From contig CM063258.1 of assembly GCA_032158295.1 (NCBI GenBank), positions 997,001 through 1,061,000 of the forward strand: DNA of 64,000 nucleotides, given 5' to 3'. Source of the stretch: Pycnopodia helianthoides (lineage: Eukaryota; Echinodermata; Asteroidea; Forcipulatida; Asteriidae). Below the pieces are notes generated by a model. That model saw only the letters and a program-made list of their open reading frames with translations. It made no database searches and was not told the origin of the DNA. Positions within the stretch are counted from its first letter, which is position 1. Each line of letters begins with the position of its first letter. Shown piece after piece: positions 63,991-64,000 of this stretch. The position numbers and the translations under genes were made by a program.

Positions 63991-64000
63991 AAGACTCCCA

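Overview
This is animal genomic DNA, not a bacterial or viral segment. It is AT-rich and gene-poor, with large introns, consensus GT-AG splice sites and many short non-autonomous repeats. The only firm gene content is one complete homeobox gene of the Barhl (BarH-like) family on the minus strand and, convergent to it, what looks like the last coding exon of DDX31, a nucleolar DEAD-box RNA helicase, on the plus strand. In human, BARHL1 and DDX31 are also neighbours arranged tail to tail, so the window probably keeps an ancient microsynteny. The repeat types (TTAA-flanked palindromic MITEs, tRNA-derived SINEs with AAT/ATT tails) and the gene pair suggest a marine invertebrate deuterostome, most likely an echinoderm and perhaps a sea star. 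That taxonomic guess is inference.

Layout. 1-13149 is repeat-rich sequence, probably the last intron(s) of DDX31. 13150-13312 is the DDX31 terminal exon. 13313-27346 is the intergenic space between the two gene ends, with several MITEs and a GTCGAC minisatellite. 27347-39877 is Barhl: exon 3 (27347-27605), intron 2 (6.8 kb), exon 2 with most of the homeodomain (34451-34667), intron 1 (4.5 kb), exon 1 (39178-39877). Together the exons give a 391-residue protein with one FIL/Eh1-like repressor motif and a homeodomain carrying the Bar-class Tyr at position 49. 39878-64000 is upstream of Barhl. I find no second convincing gene there, but it holds MITEs, SINEs, a 716-bp 22-bp minisatellite, one well-spliced candidate orphan exon, and a dense cluster of ATTGAT/ATCAAT motifs near the right end.

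The most interesting items are the Barhl-DDX31 linkage, the apparent lack of the first FIL motif in Barhl, a fold-back element carrying a tRNA-Asn-like sequence in each arm, a MITE nested in the arm of another palindromic element, two unrelated minisatellites both built on GTCGAC palindromes (one with a 180-bp higher-order period), and the ATTGAT cluster. I did not find an obviously new enzymatic or defence system.
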